64,000 nt of DNA, from positions 292,028 through 356,027 of the forward strand of contig CAJQUW010007550.1 in the NCBI GenBank assembly GCA_907163375.1, in the 5' to 3' direction. Numbering within the stretch: the stretch's first letter is position 1; the number at the start of each line of letters is the position of its first letter. A program made the translations under genes and the position numbers. The DNA comes from Prostheceraeus crozeri. Taxonomy: Eukaryota > Platyhelminthes > Polycladida > Euryleptidae. The notes beneath the pieces were generated by a model. It had not been told where the DNA came from. It did not search any database and worked only from the letters and a program-made list of their open reading frames with translations. Shown in pieces: positions 33,269 through 44,472 of the stretch.

Positions 33269-34630
33269 ATGGCAGCCCCTGACGGTGGCTGGAGTTGGAT
33301 GGCATTGCTATCATCTTTTACTGTTTTCTTTGTTGCCGGAGGCCTTGAAAGAGCATATGGTATCTGGTACACCGAGGTTCTTGTTGTCTACGAATCTAGT
33401 TCAATGTTGAGCGGCCTGGTATCTGGAGTAAGTTTAACTGTATCTATGGTTGGATATCCATTCTCGGCGGCTCTGTACAAGAAAGTGTCTGCAAGGATCA
33501 TTATAGTATTCGGTGGCCTAATATTTTCCTTTGGACTGGTCGCCAGTGCTGGGGCACCGAGCATTTACATTCTTATATTGCTATATGGATTCCTGAGTGG
33601 GTTTGGCAACGCACTTATGTCATTCGCCAGCCAAATGATCCTTGCGGAGTATTTTGAGAAGAAAAAAACATTAGCATTTGGAATAGCCTCCTGTGGATCT
33701 GGTGTCGGTGGTTTCGTGTTTTCTGCAATTTTCTCAAATTTGTTTGAGAGAGTTTCTTATTTTGAAACAATACTTGTTGTAGGTGGAATCTCACTACACA
33801 CTATAGCGGCAGGAGCCCTTTGCTTTCCTGTTTATGAGCAATATGAAGAAATTGAAGAAGAATCGGATGAACCTGAAGACGAAGATGATTGCGACGATGA
33901 AACATTTTTGATCAACAGAAAATACAAGGAGCTTCCAATTGACACTGCACCAACTCGCCGAACACTTACTAAATGGCGCATACGAAAGGTCAGTGGTAAA
34001 GATGGCTTTGAGTACGATTTGCTACTCAATCCAATAATGCTGTCTTTCGGAATAGCTTCAATTATTTTCCTCACTGGAGCTTTCTCGTTCATACAACTTA
34101 TTGTGGATTACGCGATAGAGAAAGGTATTGACCATCAAGACGCCTCATCACTTCTCGTAGCAAGTGGGTTTATTGAAACTTTTGGTCGTTCGCTTTCTGG
34201 GCTTCTGCTTAATCTTGAATTGATGAAGAACATCAGAGATATCATCTTTACTCTTTGTTGTATTGGAGTTGGGTTTTGCGCCATAATTGCTGTATTTGCC
34301 ACACAATATTGGCAGCTCTTTTTAGCAGTTGCTATTTATGTGGTGTGTTATGGTGTTACCAAAATATTTTGTGTCATAATTGTCGTTGGAGACACCTTCG
34401 AAGATGATGTTCTTTCAAGTGGATATGCTATTTACACGTATATGTCAGGCATAGGAGTTGTGACTGGTCCAATTCTTGCAGGGTACTTAAAGGATAAAAC
34501 TGGTTCGTATCTCATCTCATATTATGTAATGGCAGGGGTTATTTTCTCCTCGGCTTTGATCTACGGATTGACATTTTTTGCGGTTAAGAAGCTTCGGGAA
34601 CGTGGAATTTTCCGCCTTAAGTCAAACTAA
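33269..34630 (+). CDS. Monocarboxylate transporter-like protein (SLC16 family, MFS)
   Basis: The frame is an uninterrupted 453 aa. The SLC16 signature PDGGWSWMALLSSFTVFF opens the first membrane helix (residues 4-21). A second hallmark, AEYFEKKKTLAFGIASCGSG, lies near residues 128-147 after helix 4. About 12 hydrophobic segments are split six and six by an acidic loop (YEEIEEESDEPEDEDDCDDE, about 191-210). Length fits the family (about 450-500 aa). The established role is proton-linked or facilitated transport of monocarboxylates or related small molecules across the plasma membrane; the substrate here is unknown. The coding region is a single exon with a likely 5' UTR intron. A polyadenylation signal AATAAA lies at 34996-35001. 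It is the only host gene that looks complete in this window. Confidence 0.9.
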   Translation: MAAPDGGWSWMALLSSFTVFFVAGGLERAYGIWYTEVLVVYESSSMLSGLVSGVSLTVSMVGYPFSAALYKKVSARIIIVFGGLIFSFGLVASAGAPSIYILILLYGFLSGFGNALMSFASQMILAEYFEKKKTLAFGIASCGSGVGGFVFSAIFSNLFERVSYFETILVVGGISLHTIAAGALCFPVYEQYEEIEEESDEPEDEDDCDDETFLINRKYKELPIDTAPTRRTLTKWRIRKVSGKDGFEYDLLLNPIMLSFGIASIIFLTGAFSFIQLIVDYAIEKGIDHQDASSLLVASGFIETFGRSLSGLLLNLELMKNIRDIIFTLCCIGVGFCAIIAVFATQYWQLFLAVAIYVVCYGVTKIFCVIIVVGDTFEDDVLSSGYAIYTYMSGIGVVTGPILAGYLKDKTGSYLISYYVMAGVIFSSALIYGLTFFAVKKLRERGIFRLKSN

Positions 34631-34995
34631 TTCAAATGTTTGACAAAACGCCAAAGATCTCTTGCTTTCAAAGATTAACTCAAGTCAATGATAAAAGGCA
34701 AATATTTTTTCTATTTTTTTCGTTTTTGGTTGTAAAATCCAGCTGGAAAATACAAGGATTTGTAAAACAATGATCGAACGGGATTGAATAAGTGACAGTG
34801 ACAGGGTAATCCTGTTACCGACATGTATTTTATAGGTAAATGCAAAAGTTTGTAATTTCTCCTGAACAGCATAATGCTAGGTTGACTTAAAAATTAGCCA
34901 ATGCTGCCAATGGTAAAATTGTATTCCCAAATTTTGTCTGTCCACAGACCGGATTAGGGCAAGAAAAGAGTCAGTAATGCCAATAATTTCCAAAT

Positions 34996-35001
34996 AATAA
35001 A
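34996..35001 (+). terminator. Candidate polyadenylation signal of the transporter gene
   Basis: AATAAA about 365 bp after the stop codon is the first canonical hexamer downstream on the same strand. Usage is inferred. Confidence 0.4.
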
Positions 35002-35483
35002 TAAGTTTACTTGGCATTCCCTTACTTTTGAATTATTGAAAATGAGCCAAGGCATTTTTTCACAATCTATGTCAATCATGTTATGTAAAAGCAGAAGTAG
35101 AGACAGGTATGGTAGAGTAGAAGTAGAAATAGATGAGGCAAATGCTCATAGAAATGACATATTTTAAGAAATATCAATTATATGAACAAGAATTGTTTGT
35201 ATTGTTCTCTCCTCTCTCTGAAGTCAATTTCTGGTTGGAATTTTCTTGTCACCAAGCAAGGCTTTCTTAGTCTAATGTTGCTCTGATCTTATTCATGTTT
35301 TTATTTTGGTTTCGATCTCGTTCACATTGCATTAGCTTATATGTTTTGGATACTGAAGTAGCAGTCATGTGTTATTTTACCCGTACATGTAAAGGCCGTA
35401 TTATACTTCCTATGTCGTAGTCCTGGCAGATTCGGCAAGTTAATTTGCAAACTACATTGTCAGACAGATATTGTTGTTTTTGA

Positions 35484-35680
35484 TTGGACAACCACGTAAT
35501 TCACATTGCTGGTTCGAATTCTGCTTTGTTTTCAAAGTATTTCTCAACGTCTTTGATTTTTGAACTAATCCGATATATTTTACTTAACTCGCCTGAGGAA
35601 GCAGCAGGTCTGCGATACGTCGCGATTAAACCGCTAATTTGGCAGATTGGTTTTCATTTAAAAATTCGTGGATAATCCGA
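35484..35680 (+). mobile_element. Possible Penelope-like element 3' end with ribozyme-like motif
   Basis: The string GCCTGAGGAAGCAGCAGGTC, then TGCGATACGTCGCG (about 35591-35624), has the order of a minimal hammerhead ribozyme core (CTGANGA, stem, GAAAC), with GATAC in place of GAAAC. Such motifs lie in the terminal repeats of Penelope-like elements. It is an isolated remnant; no reverse transcriptase is seen next to it. Confidence 0.35.
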
Positions 35681-36580
35681 TATTACAATCTTTTTTTGAT
35701 GTTTTGGTTCACTTTATCAGAAATGATTGGATTTTAAATAACATCGTTGTCTCTTATCTTTCTGATGTGTCGTGTACATCGTTGACCTTTACTTTTCTTT
35801 GATGATGAAACGAATTGATCAGGGCAGTCATTCAACATGAGCATGTTATCAAGATTATGAAGGTGATGTTGAAAGGAGATTGAGCAGTATTCGTTGATAC
35901 GCTGAAATTGAAACCAAAAACTTGAAAAATCACCAACACTAAGCCGCAAAAGTCTTTGATTGATTTTTTACAGTAATCTGAAAGTAATGCAACATTTTAC
36001 ACGTTTAATTTTTTGAAATCATGGTCATTTTAATAGCGTTTAATCCAGTATATTGGTCTTCACGCAACAAAGTTTATCAGGATTATTTTGACTGGGATTG
36101 TGATTGGAACGAATACTAAAAGATCAGTCGGGCAAACATTTTTGATGATTCCATGGTAATCCCTTTTTATTTCGCAATCTCTCTCTCTCCCTCTGTCCTT
36201 CTGTGATCCTCATCAGAGGCTATCAAAGATTAATTGCTGTTATTTGGGCAACTAATTTCAAGCGCAGCAGGAAAAAATCAGGTTACTGCAAGTAGGCTGA
36301 TCGATGGCAGGAATCAATAAAATGCAGTAGTTTATTTTCACCATTTTCGACCTTGACGTTTCTCTTCAGCAAATTAGGCTACATATGCACTTCACAAGTC
36401 GCATGGCTGTTTATTATTGGGTAGTGAGTCGACGTCTCACATGAAACAACACTAGCTATTTTCTTAAATGGAAGTAAAAATTGATATATAGTAACGCCGT
36501 CAGCTCTTAAACTTCTGTACGCGCTCGTATGATAGCTTTAAATAAATCCGCGTATTTATGCCAGGTGTATCGACGATATA
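35681..36580. other. No feature seen
   Basis: AT-rich sequence between two Penelope-like remnants; no coding signal is recognised on either strand. Confidence 0.4.
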
Positions 36581-37489
36581 ATCATTGCCCCTTTTCAACA
36601 ATAATGTTCTGAACAGAAGCCTTTTGGAAGTGTTCAACTCTGTGAGCAATGATTTCCAGTTTACCATTGAAATTCCTACAGAAGTTCTAAAATTCTTGGA
36701 TGTTAGCATTGAAATAAAGGACAGTTTTGGTGAGTATTGACGGTATGTCAAAGAGCATCATTCAGGGATTTATTTGAACAAGAACGGCTATTTACCCAAT
36801 CACATAAAACAAAACTATATTAAAATTAGTGCAAATTATGTTCAAAATAGATTAAGTAATTATGAAAAAAGAAAAATGGCTATTAGTAAATTGAAAAACA
36901 AATGTCGTAATAAGGGATTTACTGATAAGGAGTTTGCGAAAACAAAAATTCAAGAAATTCGAAACGAAAAAAAGGCATCGAACGTAAAAGTAAAGTTAAA
37001 TTAGACTTCTTTGATGACAGAACTACTAAGCAGATTCACAAATTAATAGACAAATACAATTCTCATTACAGTAAGCCAAATAAGTCTCTATCTAGTGCCT
37101 TGAATAGTAAAAAGATAATCAGAAAACATGATAATTGCAATCTTTGTGACCTTCTCAATGATGAATATAGCTGTAATGATCGTTTTATTGTTTACAAATT
37201 TAGCTGTAAGTTATGTGCAGAATTTTACATCGGTAAAAGTAGCCGTCCTTTATATTGCGGCATGCCTTTTTTGATTTCCCGCATCTGCTGGGACAAGAAA
37301 GGGTGCACATGAAAAGATTCAAATCAAGAAGCAAGGCTCAAAGCCTCCCACACGAAGTTTTTGGACTGAAGAGGGTTATTTTGGTGGTGTGTCCTTTCCG
37401 TAATGTTCCATTTCTCCCGTAGGCCAAGAACTTTCGAATTCTTGCAGGCTTCCATCAGATGATCGATGGATTCCGAGGCTTCTTTGCAC

Positions 37490-38217
37490 CAGGGATGCGG
37501 TGTCTTATCATTTTGATAGGACTCTGACTCCGACTCCGGGTGGCAAGTATATAAAGCCTAGTTTTTTTAAAAAAACTGGTAGCCTACATCATAGATCATA
37601 ATACCTGAACCTATCTTTTGTGATAGTTGTTGCATCAATTATCAATCATTTTCGATGAAAGTTCATCAAATGTCGCTTTAAGTTGGATGCATGCGACTCG
37701 GCTCCTCCCATCTTGTTGATGTGTGCTTCATTCCCCAGTCTCTACCAAGCAGGAAAATCCCCCATCCTTCTCCAAAAAAGTATGAGCGCACTTTCGATTT
37801 TAATATGCTTGGGAGGAGAGATCACACACGATTTACGTGAACAAATTAGTATTACGTAACTCAAACAAATTAGTATTTCATTTTTCTCTCTGATGTGACC
37901 TTTGGTGCGTAGGTGTGATCAAGGCTAGGAAGGCCTGTCTTCTCTACTAAATCAACCGAGTGAAACGACAATCCTTTTTTCACTATCACGTTTCATTCCC
38001 TCAACTATTACAAACTTTGCATCCAGCAGTGTCTCTGTACTTTTGTTTGACGGAGAAAGTTGAGATCAAGACAGTGACAGCTATGCATGAGGATAAATAA
38101 TTTGCTTGTATTATATTTCGGGTCTAGTTATAGGCCGGAGTCCTATCATTTGATAGGACTCCGACTCCAGCAAAAATGATAGGACTACGGGACTCCGACT
38201 CCGACTCCGCATCCCTG
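37490..38217. mobile_element. Non-autonomous hAT element, 728 bp
   Basis: It starts CAGGGATGCGG and ends CCGCATCCCTG (11-bp perfect terminal inverted repeat), flanked by a perfect 8-bp target duplication CTTTGCAC at 37482-37489 and 38218-38225. Subterminal GACTCC/GGAGTC words occur near both ends. It carries no transposase. Being perfectly duplicated and in a retroelement, it is younger than its host element. Confidence 0.9.
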
Positions 38218-38475
38218 CTTTGCACCACCTACAATAGTTGCCGGTCACTTTGCCAATCATTTGGCGGAACTTTCCAAGCCATCTAGACCAGGGGTGCGCA
38301 ACCTGCGGCCGTAGCACAGGCAAAGTGCGGCCGTGACAATGAGAAGCAAATCAAAAAGAATATTGTACATGTATATTGCAAATATTTCTGGAGTTCAAGG
38401 CAATCGAAAAACAATCGTCATAGCATACTAGTCTTGTAACTGTTCCTTCACCTGAAGACGCTCCCTTCTGTCACA

Positions 38476-38860
38476 TTGCTAGTCTTTGATGCGCTCAACC
38501 ACGAATTTAGTGCGCGGTTCAACGACTTCGACGCACTTGCTCCTAAAATAAAGCTCGTTGCCTCGCCACACCTGATCCAGATAGAAGAGGTTCCATTCGA
38601 ACTTCAAATGGAAGTGATCGAGTTGAAGGCGAATGATTGTCTTGTGAAGCAGTTCGAAAGTGATGGTATTTTACATGAAATACGGAAATCAACTGTGGAA
38701 TATCCAAGATTGCGAGAGTTGTACTTAATTTTTTAGGTCTATTTGGAAGCACATACGCCTGCGAGACAGCGCTCTATAAATTGAAGTTCATAAAGAACAA
38801 GTACCGGACGCGCTTAACAAAAAACAATCTCGAGAATAGTTTACATTTAATGACATCCTC
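38476..38860 (+). pseudogene. hAT transposase C-terminal remnant
   Basis: Residues read LVASPHLIQIEEVPFELQME, then VIELKANDCLVKQF, resembling the segment before the dimerisation domain of Buster/ZBED5-type hAT transposases. After a frameshift near 38730, another frame reads FGSTYACETALYKLKFIKNK, then YRTRLTKNNLENSLHL, the typical hAT C-terminal dimerisation motif. The BED finger and catalytic core are missing. This is a deletion derivative of an autonomous element. Confidence 0.75.
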
Positions 38861-39904
38861 TCAAATGCCTGATTTTTGAAGTTTGGTTAACCACGGACAA
38901 CAGCAAGTTAGTCACTGAGTCTTACATTGACATTGTAATTTTTTCACGAGATTTTGTATTTCTAACTATTTAGATTTTGTGTATTTTCATAGATAAAATA
39001 TGTAAAAATTTAAGCTGTGTTCTTATTTCACATTTATCATCATTTAAGACTCACGCTTTGGGTTCCGAAAGAACTGCATGATTAGCAATAATAAGATACT
39101 TTAAAACTTCAATAATAACGCAAGGTAGACAGGCTTATACGCGGGGTTCTAGATATTCGTAGTCCTATATGCGAGTGAATGCCTAGAATAGACCGGCTCG
39201 TGATTCCTTTATGAATTTGTAACCGGGCCGAAATATGAAGTACGACAATTGGAAAAAATGGAAAATGTAGCAAGTTGTAAAGTCCACGGGTGAAGAGGTG
39301 AAAATAATTAAATCGCAGATCGGCATGCGAGCTCAATCACAAGATGAAGAGGCGGAAGTGGGAGTGAAATTATATCGGACTTATGTGTCAAAAATGTCAA
39401 ACGAACTTTTCCATCAAGATTGATTTATGACTTTCGAGGCAGTGGACGCATCCGGTGCGGATGCTTGGAAGAGGATGGTAGCATAGTATATATAACTCAA
39501 CTACCGAGCAGTTGTCGTCACCGAACTGAGTATTCTTTTTTACTTCACTTTGTACGCTGCTCATCCTTTTGGTTCTTTCCCACATAGGCATAATATACGG
39601 AGTCTATCGATATCATTATTTTATCTTGAGTAAGCCTTAGTGGGTGACACTAACTCTGGGAAAGGTAAACGTGAACTTGTGATTGCTGGAAAAACAATGT
39701 AGCTGAGGGAAGGCGATTTAGACGGTAACAATAGAATTAATATTTCCAGAGTGCTAACATATAAATAAATAGGGTTACAAATTATTTCAGTAGCTTAGTA
39801 AAGTGTTTTCTCCTTCAGTTGACCTTACAAAAACATGCTTTCAACTTTTCAAGTGATAGTAACAACTTAACCTTAATCATTTTTCATAAACCTTTCTCTG
39901 AACT

Positions 39905-41300
39905 GTAGAAATATGCTGTTGTGAAGCCAATTCCGAAGCAGGGCCACTCCTCATCAGACTTCCGACCTATTTCACTCCTGCCCATCATCTCAAAAGTACT
40001 CGAACGAACAATTTTGAGAACAATGAAGACCGCGTTTTTGGAGCATTTCGGCGAAAACCAACATGCTTATCGACCTCTCGGATCAACCGCCAGTGCTCTT
40101 ATTCAAATCCACGATGGTGTGACTTCACTAATGGAGAGAAGACAAAATGCATCAGTTCGAGTTTTGTGTCTTGATATGTCCAAGGCATTCGACAAGCTTC
40201 AACACAACAAACTTGTATGTAAATTGTCTTTTGCGCTCAGGACTTGATAAAGGTTTCCTAACATGGCTGACATCTTACTTGTCCAATCGCTACCAACGAG
40301 TGTCGGTCGACGGTGTGGTGGGGCAGTTATGTCATGTAAGTTCGGGGGTTCCGCAAGGCTCTGTCCTGGGCCCATATCTTTTCAATATGTTTTTGGCATC
40401 ATTGACTTTAAAATCCAGCGAAGCTTTATTGGTTAAATTCGCCGACGATCTTACCCTGGTAGAAGCTTCAACAACTGACGGTTACTGCCCGCGTAACTTG
40501 GAGCTTATTGAAAACTGGATCAAAGAAAACAATATGGTGCTAAGTCGAGGAAAAAGTAGACAAATGGTAGTCCAACGTCAACGTGGTATGATCTCTTCAT
40601 GTCCAGTATATGAAGACATTGAAGTTGTTGAAACTTTGAACATTCTTGGAGTTGCATGGACTCACAAACTGAAATGGGACGTTCATTTCTCCAACATCAT
40701 AAGAAGTGCAAATCGTCGACTTTTTGTTCTTCGTGAATTAAAGCCATTTGTAGATAAGCTCAAACTGATAAATGTCTTTTCGTGTCTGATCGAGTCGCTT
40801 CTTCTGTATTGTACACCGCTCTTCGGTAACCTTCAGTATTGCACATCTTCTAGAATTGACCAACTTTTAAGACGTTCTCATCGCATAATTTGTGATGAGC
40901 TTTGTACTTGTCGGATCATTCTTGACTTTAAACTTCGCCGCAATAACTTGATTTGTAAGTTTTTAGCGAAATGCATGTCATCGAATCATCCGCTGCATCA
41001 TCTATTGCCTCATCGCCTACCTCATACGAAACACTTCTCCTTGCCATTCTGCTCTAGCTCTCGTCGCTCAAATTCATTTTTCCCTATGGCCTGCGAGCTT
41101 TTCAACTTAAGACATTAGTTATCTAAATATAAATAGTCAAAGACAGTATTTCTGAATTAATTTGCTGTTCACCGACTTGCCGCGAGATTTTTTCTTTAAC
41201 TTTGTATGCTACAAACAGTTTTTTATGGTACCTTATCTTTGTGAAACGAACGATTTTCAATTTGAGAAATAAACGCTTCATTATTATTATTATTATTATT
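39905..41300 (+). mobile_element. 5'-truncated LINE (CR1/L2-like) ending in TTA repeats
   Basis: The element begins within the reverse transcriptase (YAVVKPIPKQGHSSSDFRPI) and runs to a 3' end of AATAAACGCTTCA followed by (TTA)n at about 41281-41300. Simple-repeat tails of this sort are typical of CR1/L2-group elements. Insertion lies inside the hAT element at 38289-41534. Truncation at the 5' end is the normal outcome of target-primed reverse transcription. Confidence 0.75.
39921..41118 (+). pseudogene. LINE reverse transcriptase, C-terminal half with frameshift
   Basis: Motifs in order: FRPISLLPIISKVLER (about 39960-40010), LCLDMSKAFDKLQH (about 40165-40205), then after a frameshift at about 40210-40245 SGVPQGSVLGPYLFN (about 40340-40385), the intact catalytic box VKFADDLTLV (about 40432-40460) and the thumb NILGVAWTHKLKWDVHF. 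The C-terminus is a long basic region (HRLPHTKHFSLPF). The endonuclease is missing. A single frameshift suggests a fairly young copy. Confidence 0.85.
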
Positions 41301-41770
41301 TCGGGTCAAAAATGACCGTCAGTCGTATATGGGTTGACTTGCTAACTCATTCTTTACGAAGTAGGCCTTTTTGCGATTTTCACAGCATCATTCATCAGGG
41401 AAAGCTAATTTGAGTGGTGGAATATAAAAACGATTGGCTATTGACCTAGTTGTGTGCACACATATTAAGTGCGGCCGTGATTCTTTCGGCCTTCGAAATT
41501 GCGGCCGAAAACTGTAAAAGGTTGCGCACCCCTGATCTAGACTCTCCGCAGCTGAGCTGAGCCAGAAGACACTGGTCTCATCTTTGACAGACTTCTAAAT
41601 GACAGACTGCTAATTTAATGTGTGTTATCAGCTCCAAATGTGCTATGTACCTCTTATATAAGCTGTGTCATGCATGTGCGCGTGTATACATTTGCCTTGA
41701 CAAAGGACGAAGTCCGAAACGTCGGCACTTAATAAATTTTATTATTCGTCATTTTCGTGCCTTATTTTTC

Positions 41771-42819
41771 TGAAGGTATCTCCAACTAAACCTGCACGGT
41801 CAAAAATTATGAGTGAAAATTGATAAATTACAAAACCGACTTGCAGTGAATTCCTGCATCACAATTATAGCAATAATAAATTACTGAAACAAGTGAATGA
41901 ATAATCACACGGGCTGAACAGTACATATAGAGTTTTAGTAGCTATCATGAAAGTATTGTGCATTACAAGATAGAGATACTTAATAGCTTATGTAGCAGAT
42001 CATAGGGCTGCAAAAGCTATCAGTTTGTGCATAAGAAATGTTTTCGGTATCATCATCAAAAGTCATTGAGGATGCGATGATGGCAGCATTGCAAGTTAAG
42101 CAGTCAATGAAATAGCTTCCCATCACAAATCAATCAAAAAATTACAATTGTTGACTGACAGCAATCACGACAAATTTGAAAATCCAAAACACTGTTTTCT
42201 GGTTCATGGCCACGCTTGTTCTCTGAAGTTTGCTACACCAAGATCAAATGCTGATACATTGACACAAGATAATAGCAGGAGCTAGTGAGCAGTGTTGGGC
42301 ATCGTTAAAAAGAAAGTCAGTTCCGTTAACAAGAATGCGTCAATTTGGGAGTAAAGTAACGGAAGTTAAAGTTAAACCGCTAATTCATTACATTTTTTGT
42401 TATCTTTAAAATTCGTATTTTAGTTAACATTGTCTTCACAGATAAATTTCCTGCTATTCTTAGTTTCTTTATTTTTCTTCGGCTAGGGACCCATGCACCT
42501 CTTGTGAAATTTTATAAGCCTACATCTTTGCTATCCATGCAGCTTATTTCGAAAAAGACTTAAATCATCTCACAGCAGTTCTCAGGCCAATGGGTCTTAC
42601 AAAATGTAAAGTCGTTTGTTCTGATGAATTATTCCACAAAGCTTTTATCCATCAATCTTTTTCATTCGAATCGTTAGGTAAAGAATAAAGCACTTACAAA
42701 CAAGGCTGACATTCTTCCTGTACTAAGAAAATTTGTTCGGCACTTCGAAGCATGCCCATAGACGAAATGAGACCGCATTGGGGAACAGAATCAGTAGTAA
42801 GCAAGTGACAAACACTCGA
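41771..42819. other. Intergenic, no gene seen
   Basis: Apart from a CAGTGTTGGGCATCGTTAAA string at about 42290 that resembles a hAT terminus without a visible partner, nothing is recognised. Confidence 0.4.
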
Positions 42820-43130
42820 CCGGCGCCCCCCCCCCTCTGGAACGGCAGTGTCGTGGTCGGCCGCCGTGGTGCTTCGGGTCTGAGTCCCCCCCCCCTCTGG
42901 AACGACAGAGGTTGTGGTCTGTCGTGGTGTGCCGGCCAGGTGGGTTCCCGTTCACAACATGTTCGCTGACTCCCCCCCCCTCGAAAACGACAGAGTGTGA
43001 GACTCGGATGTGTTGGTCTCGTATGGGTTGACGTGACCGACCGCCTAGGTTGACGTGGCCGACCGCCTAGGTTGACGTGGGCGACCGTCTAGGTTGACGT
43101 GGGCGACCGTCTAGGTTGTCGTGGATGGTG
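42820..43130. repeat. C-run repeats and 22-bp GTTGACGTGG array at left end of element 2
   Basis: Three runs of nine or ten C followed by CTCTGGAACG or TCGAAAACG lie at about 42825, 42885 and 42972; each echoes the start of the 305-bp terminal unit (C run then CTCTGGACAG). At 43026-43123 a 22-bp unit GTTGACGTGGCCGACCGCCT, then AG, is repeated four times with small changes. These may be degenerate outer parts of the terminal repeat. Confidence 0.7.
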
Positions 43131-43367
43131 AAATGGCTGCAGGATTCGGATTCAGCGTAAAATTCTGCATCGGTAGGGTGAGTTTCAAGGCAATTGGCGA
43201 GAAAAAATTTTTCTTCAAAATTTTAACAGAGTTAGAATTTGGGACGTTTTGGTGTGTAGCGCCCAAACGAAGCATCGGATGAGAAAACGGAGGCCAGATT
43301 CGGAATCTACGTGAAATTTTGGGTTAGGAAGGATGTTTCCAGCGAAATCGGAGAGAAAAAATTTTCA

Positions 43368-43811
43368 CTGACGTCCCCCCCCCTCTGGACAGCTTGCTTC
43401 GATTTTGGCTTCCAGTGGACGGATTTTGTCGTGCGATAGCTCGTTTGAAAGCTAAGAGTGAGACAAATTCAGTGAAACAATCGGCTTGTTCCTATCTGTC
43501 TTCGTTCAAAAGTTAGAGCGGTTACAAGATTTTAGGTCGGAGCTCGCTCACCTGAAAAAATCCTAAGTGTCAGAGTGGCTTTGTATGGGTAAAAATTTGA
43601 AAATTTTCCAAAGTGTGGAATTTCGACCTGGGACCGTCACCAAAACATTTTTCATCAAATTTTGAAATTTCACTGACGTCCCCCCCCTCTGGACAGCTTG
43701 CTTCGATTTTGGCTTCCAGTGGACGGATTTTGTCGTGCGATAGCTCGTTTGAAAGCTAAGAGTGAGACAAATTCAGTGAAACAATCGGCTTGTTCCTATC
43801 TGTCTTCGTTT
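43368..43811 (+). repeat. Left terminal inverted repeat of element 2 (305-bp units)
   Basis: One full unit (43368-43672) starts CTGACGTC, then a C run and CTCTGGACAGCTTGC; a second, partial unit runs 43673-43811. The reverse complement of the same sequence lies at 63507-63975. Inverted repeats at the ends define a Polinton-class element; here they are built from tandem units. Confidence 0.92.
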
Positions 43812-44038
43812 AGATGTGAGACGCCATTTAAGATTTTGGGACATTGGCGAAAAACGACAGAGTTAGATTTCGAATCAGCTTGATGTTATTGTCCAATGAG
43901 GATCATCATCCAATGAGAATCAAGCATTTCTTTATAAATAGCGAGCCTTCCACAGTGAGAATCATTCCATCGTTGAATCACACGAGTGACGGACGCACAT
44001 TTTCTCTCTCTAGTTCCCTGTTCTATTATCCAACTAAA

Positions 44039-44472
44039 ATGGTAAGTCGCTACTTCCCTCCCTCTCCTCCCTTGAACGTAAACTTAATACAATCTTTTTT
44101 CATTTTCAGGCATCTACTCCATCTGCTGCACTAGTAGGACAAAATGGTGGTCAAACGTTACAAGGTTCGCTACGGTCAGATCATCTACAACTGAGGCCAG
44201 TGGAAGAAACATCCAAGGTACATAATCCTACACCGCTACAGCGTAAATTTAAACAAGCCTTGCGTTATGATGATCATAGCGTAGTACTCCAAACGGGAAT
44301 GCTCCCTTCCACGGATGTCAAGATAATGCACAATCAGTATGGGGACTACATACTGATCCCCGTGAGTCCGTACATTCGCCACCAACTTGATATTATTGAG
44401 GAGTACGTGACATTAAATATGGACATTCCTTTGCATGAAATAACGGGATCTGACTGTTGTCAACCATTTTGA
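44039..44472 (+). CDS. Unknown protein with a 68-nt intron (element 2)
   Basis: An ATG at 44039-44041 is followed at once by a consensus donor (GTAAGTCG) and, at 44109, by an acceptor (CATTTTCAG) after a pyrimidine-rich tract, giving a 68-nt intron. The frame after the acceptor stays open to 44472. The protein is about 120 aa, with a Ser/Thr/Gln-rich start and a mixed alpha/beta C-terminal part (YGDYILIPVSPYIRHQLDII). I do not recognise a family. It is the leftmost gene of the element. Splicing is inferred from sequence. Confidence 0.5.

Larger units (their letters stand above)
38289..41534 (+). mobile_element. hAT element with transposase remnant and nested LINE
   Basis: The left end reads CAGGGGTGCGCAACCTGCGG. 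The right end, on the minus strand, reads CAGGGGTGCGCAACCTTTTA. A perfect 8-bp target duplication ATCTAGAC lies at 38281-38288 and 41535-41542. GCGGCCG words recur just inside both ends. The left part keeps the C-terminal end of a hAT transposase; a 5'-truncated LINE fills about 39905-41300. The CAGGGGTGCGCAACC end is typical of widespread animal hAT families. Confidence 0.92.
36590..41770 (+). mobile_element. Penelope-like retroelement fragment, interrupted by two hAT insertions
   Basis: At 36640-37005 the plus strand encodes the end of a reverse transcriptase (FTIEIPTEVLKFLDVSIEIK, then LPNHIKQNYIKISANYVQNR). A GIY-YIG endonuclease start follows at 37100-37270 (CNLCDLLNDEYSC, then FYIGKSSRPLY), with the Cys pairs typical of Penelope-like elements. 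The sequence is interrupted at 37490-38217 and 38289-41534 by hAT transposons with perfect target duplications. It resumes to a 3' end with GACGAAGTCCGAAACGTCGG at about 41707-41727, a motif seen in Penelope-like terminal repeats. The copy is degraded. Confidence 0.7.

Noticed and set aside
42290-42420. CAGTGTTGGGCATCGTTAAA string resembling a hAT terminus
   Set aside because: No partner end or target duplication could be found nearby, so it is not called as an element.
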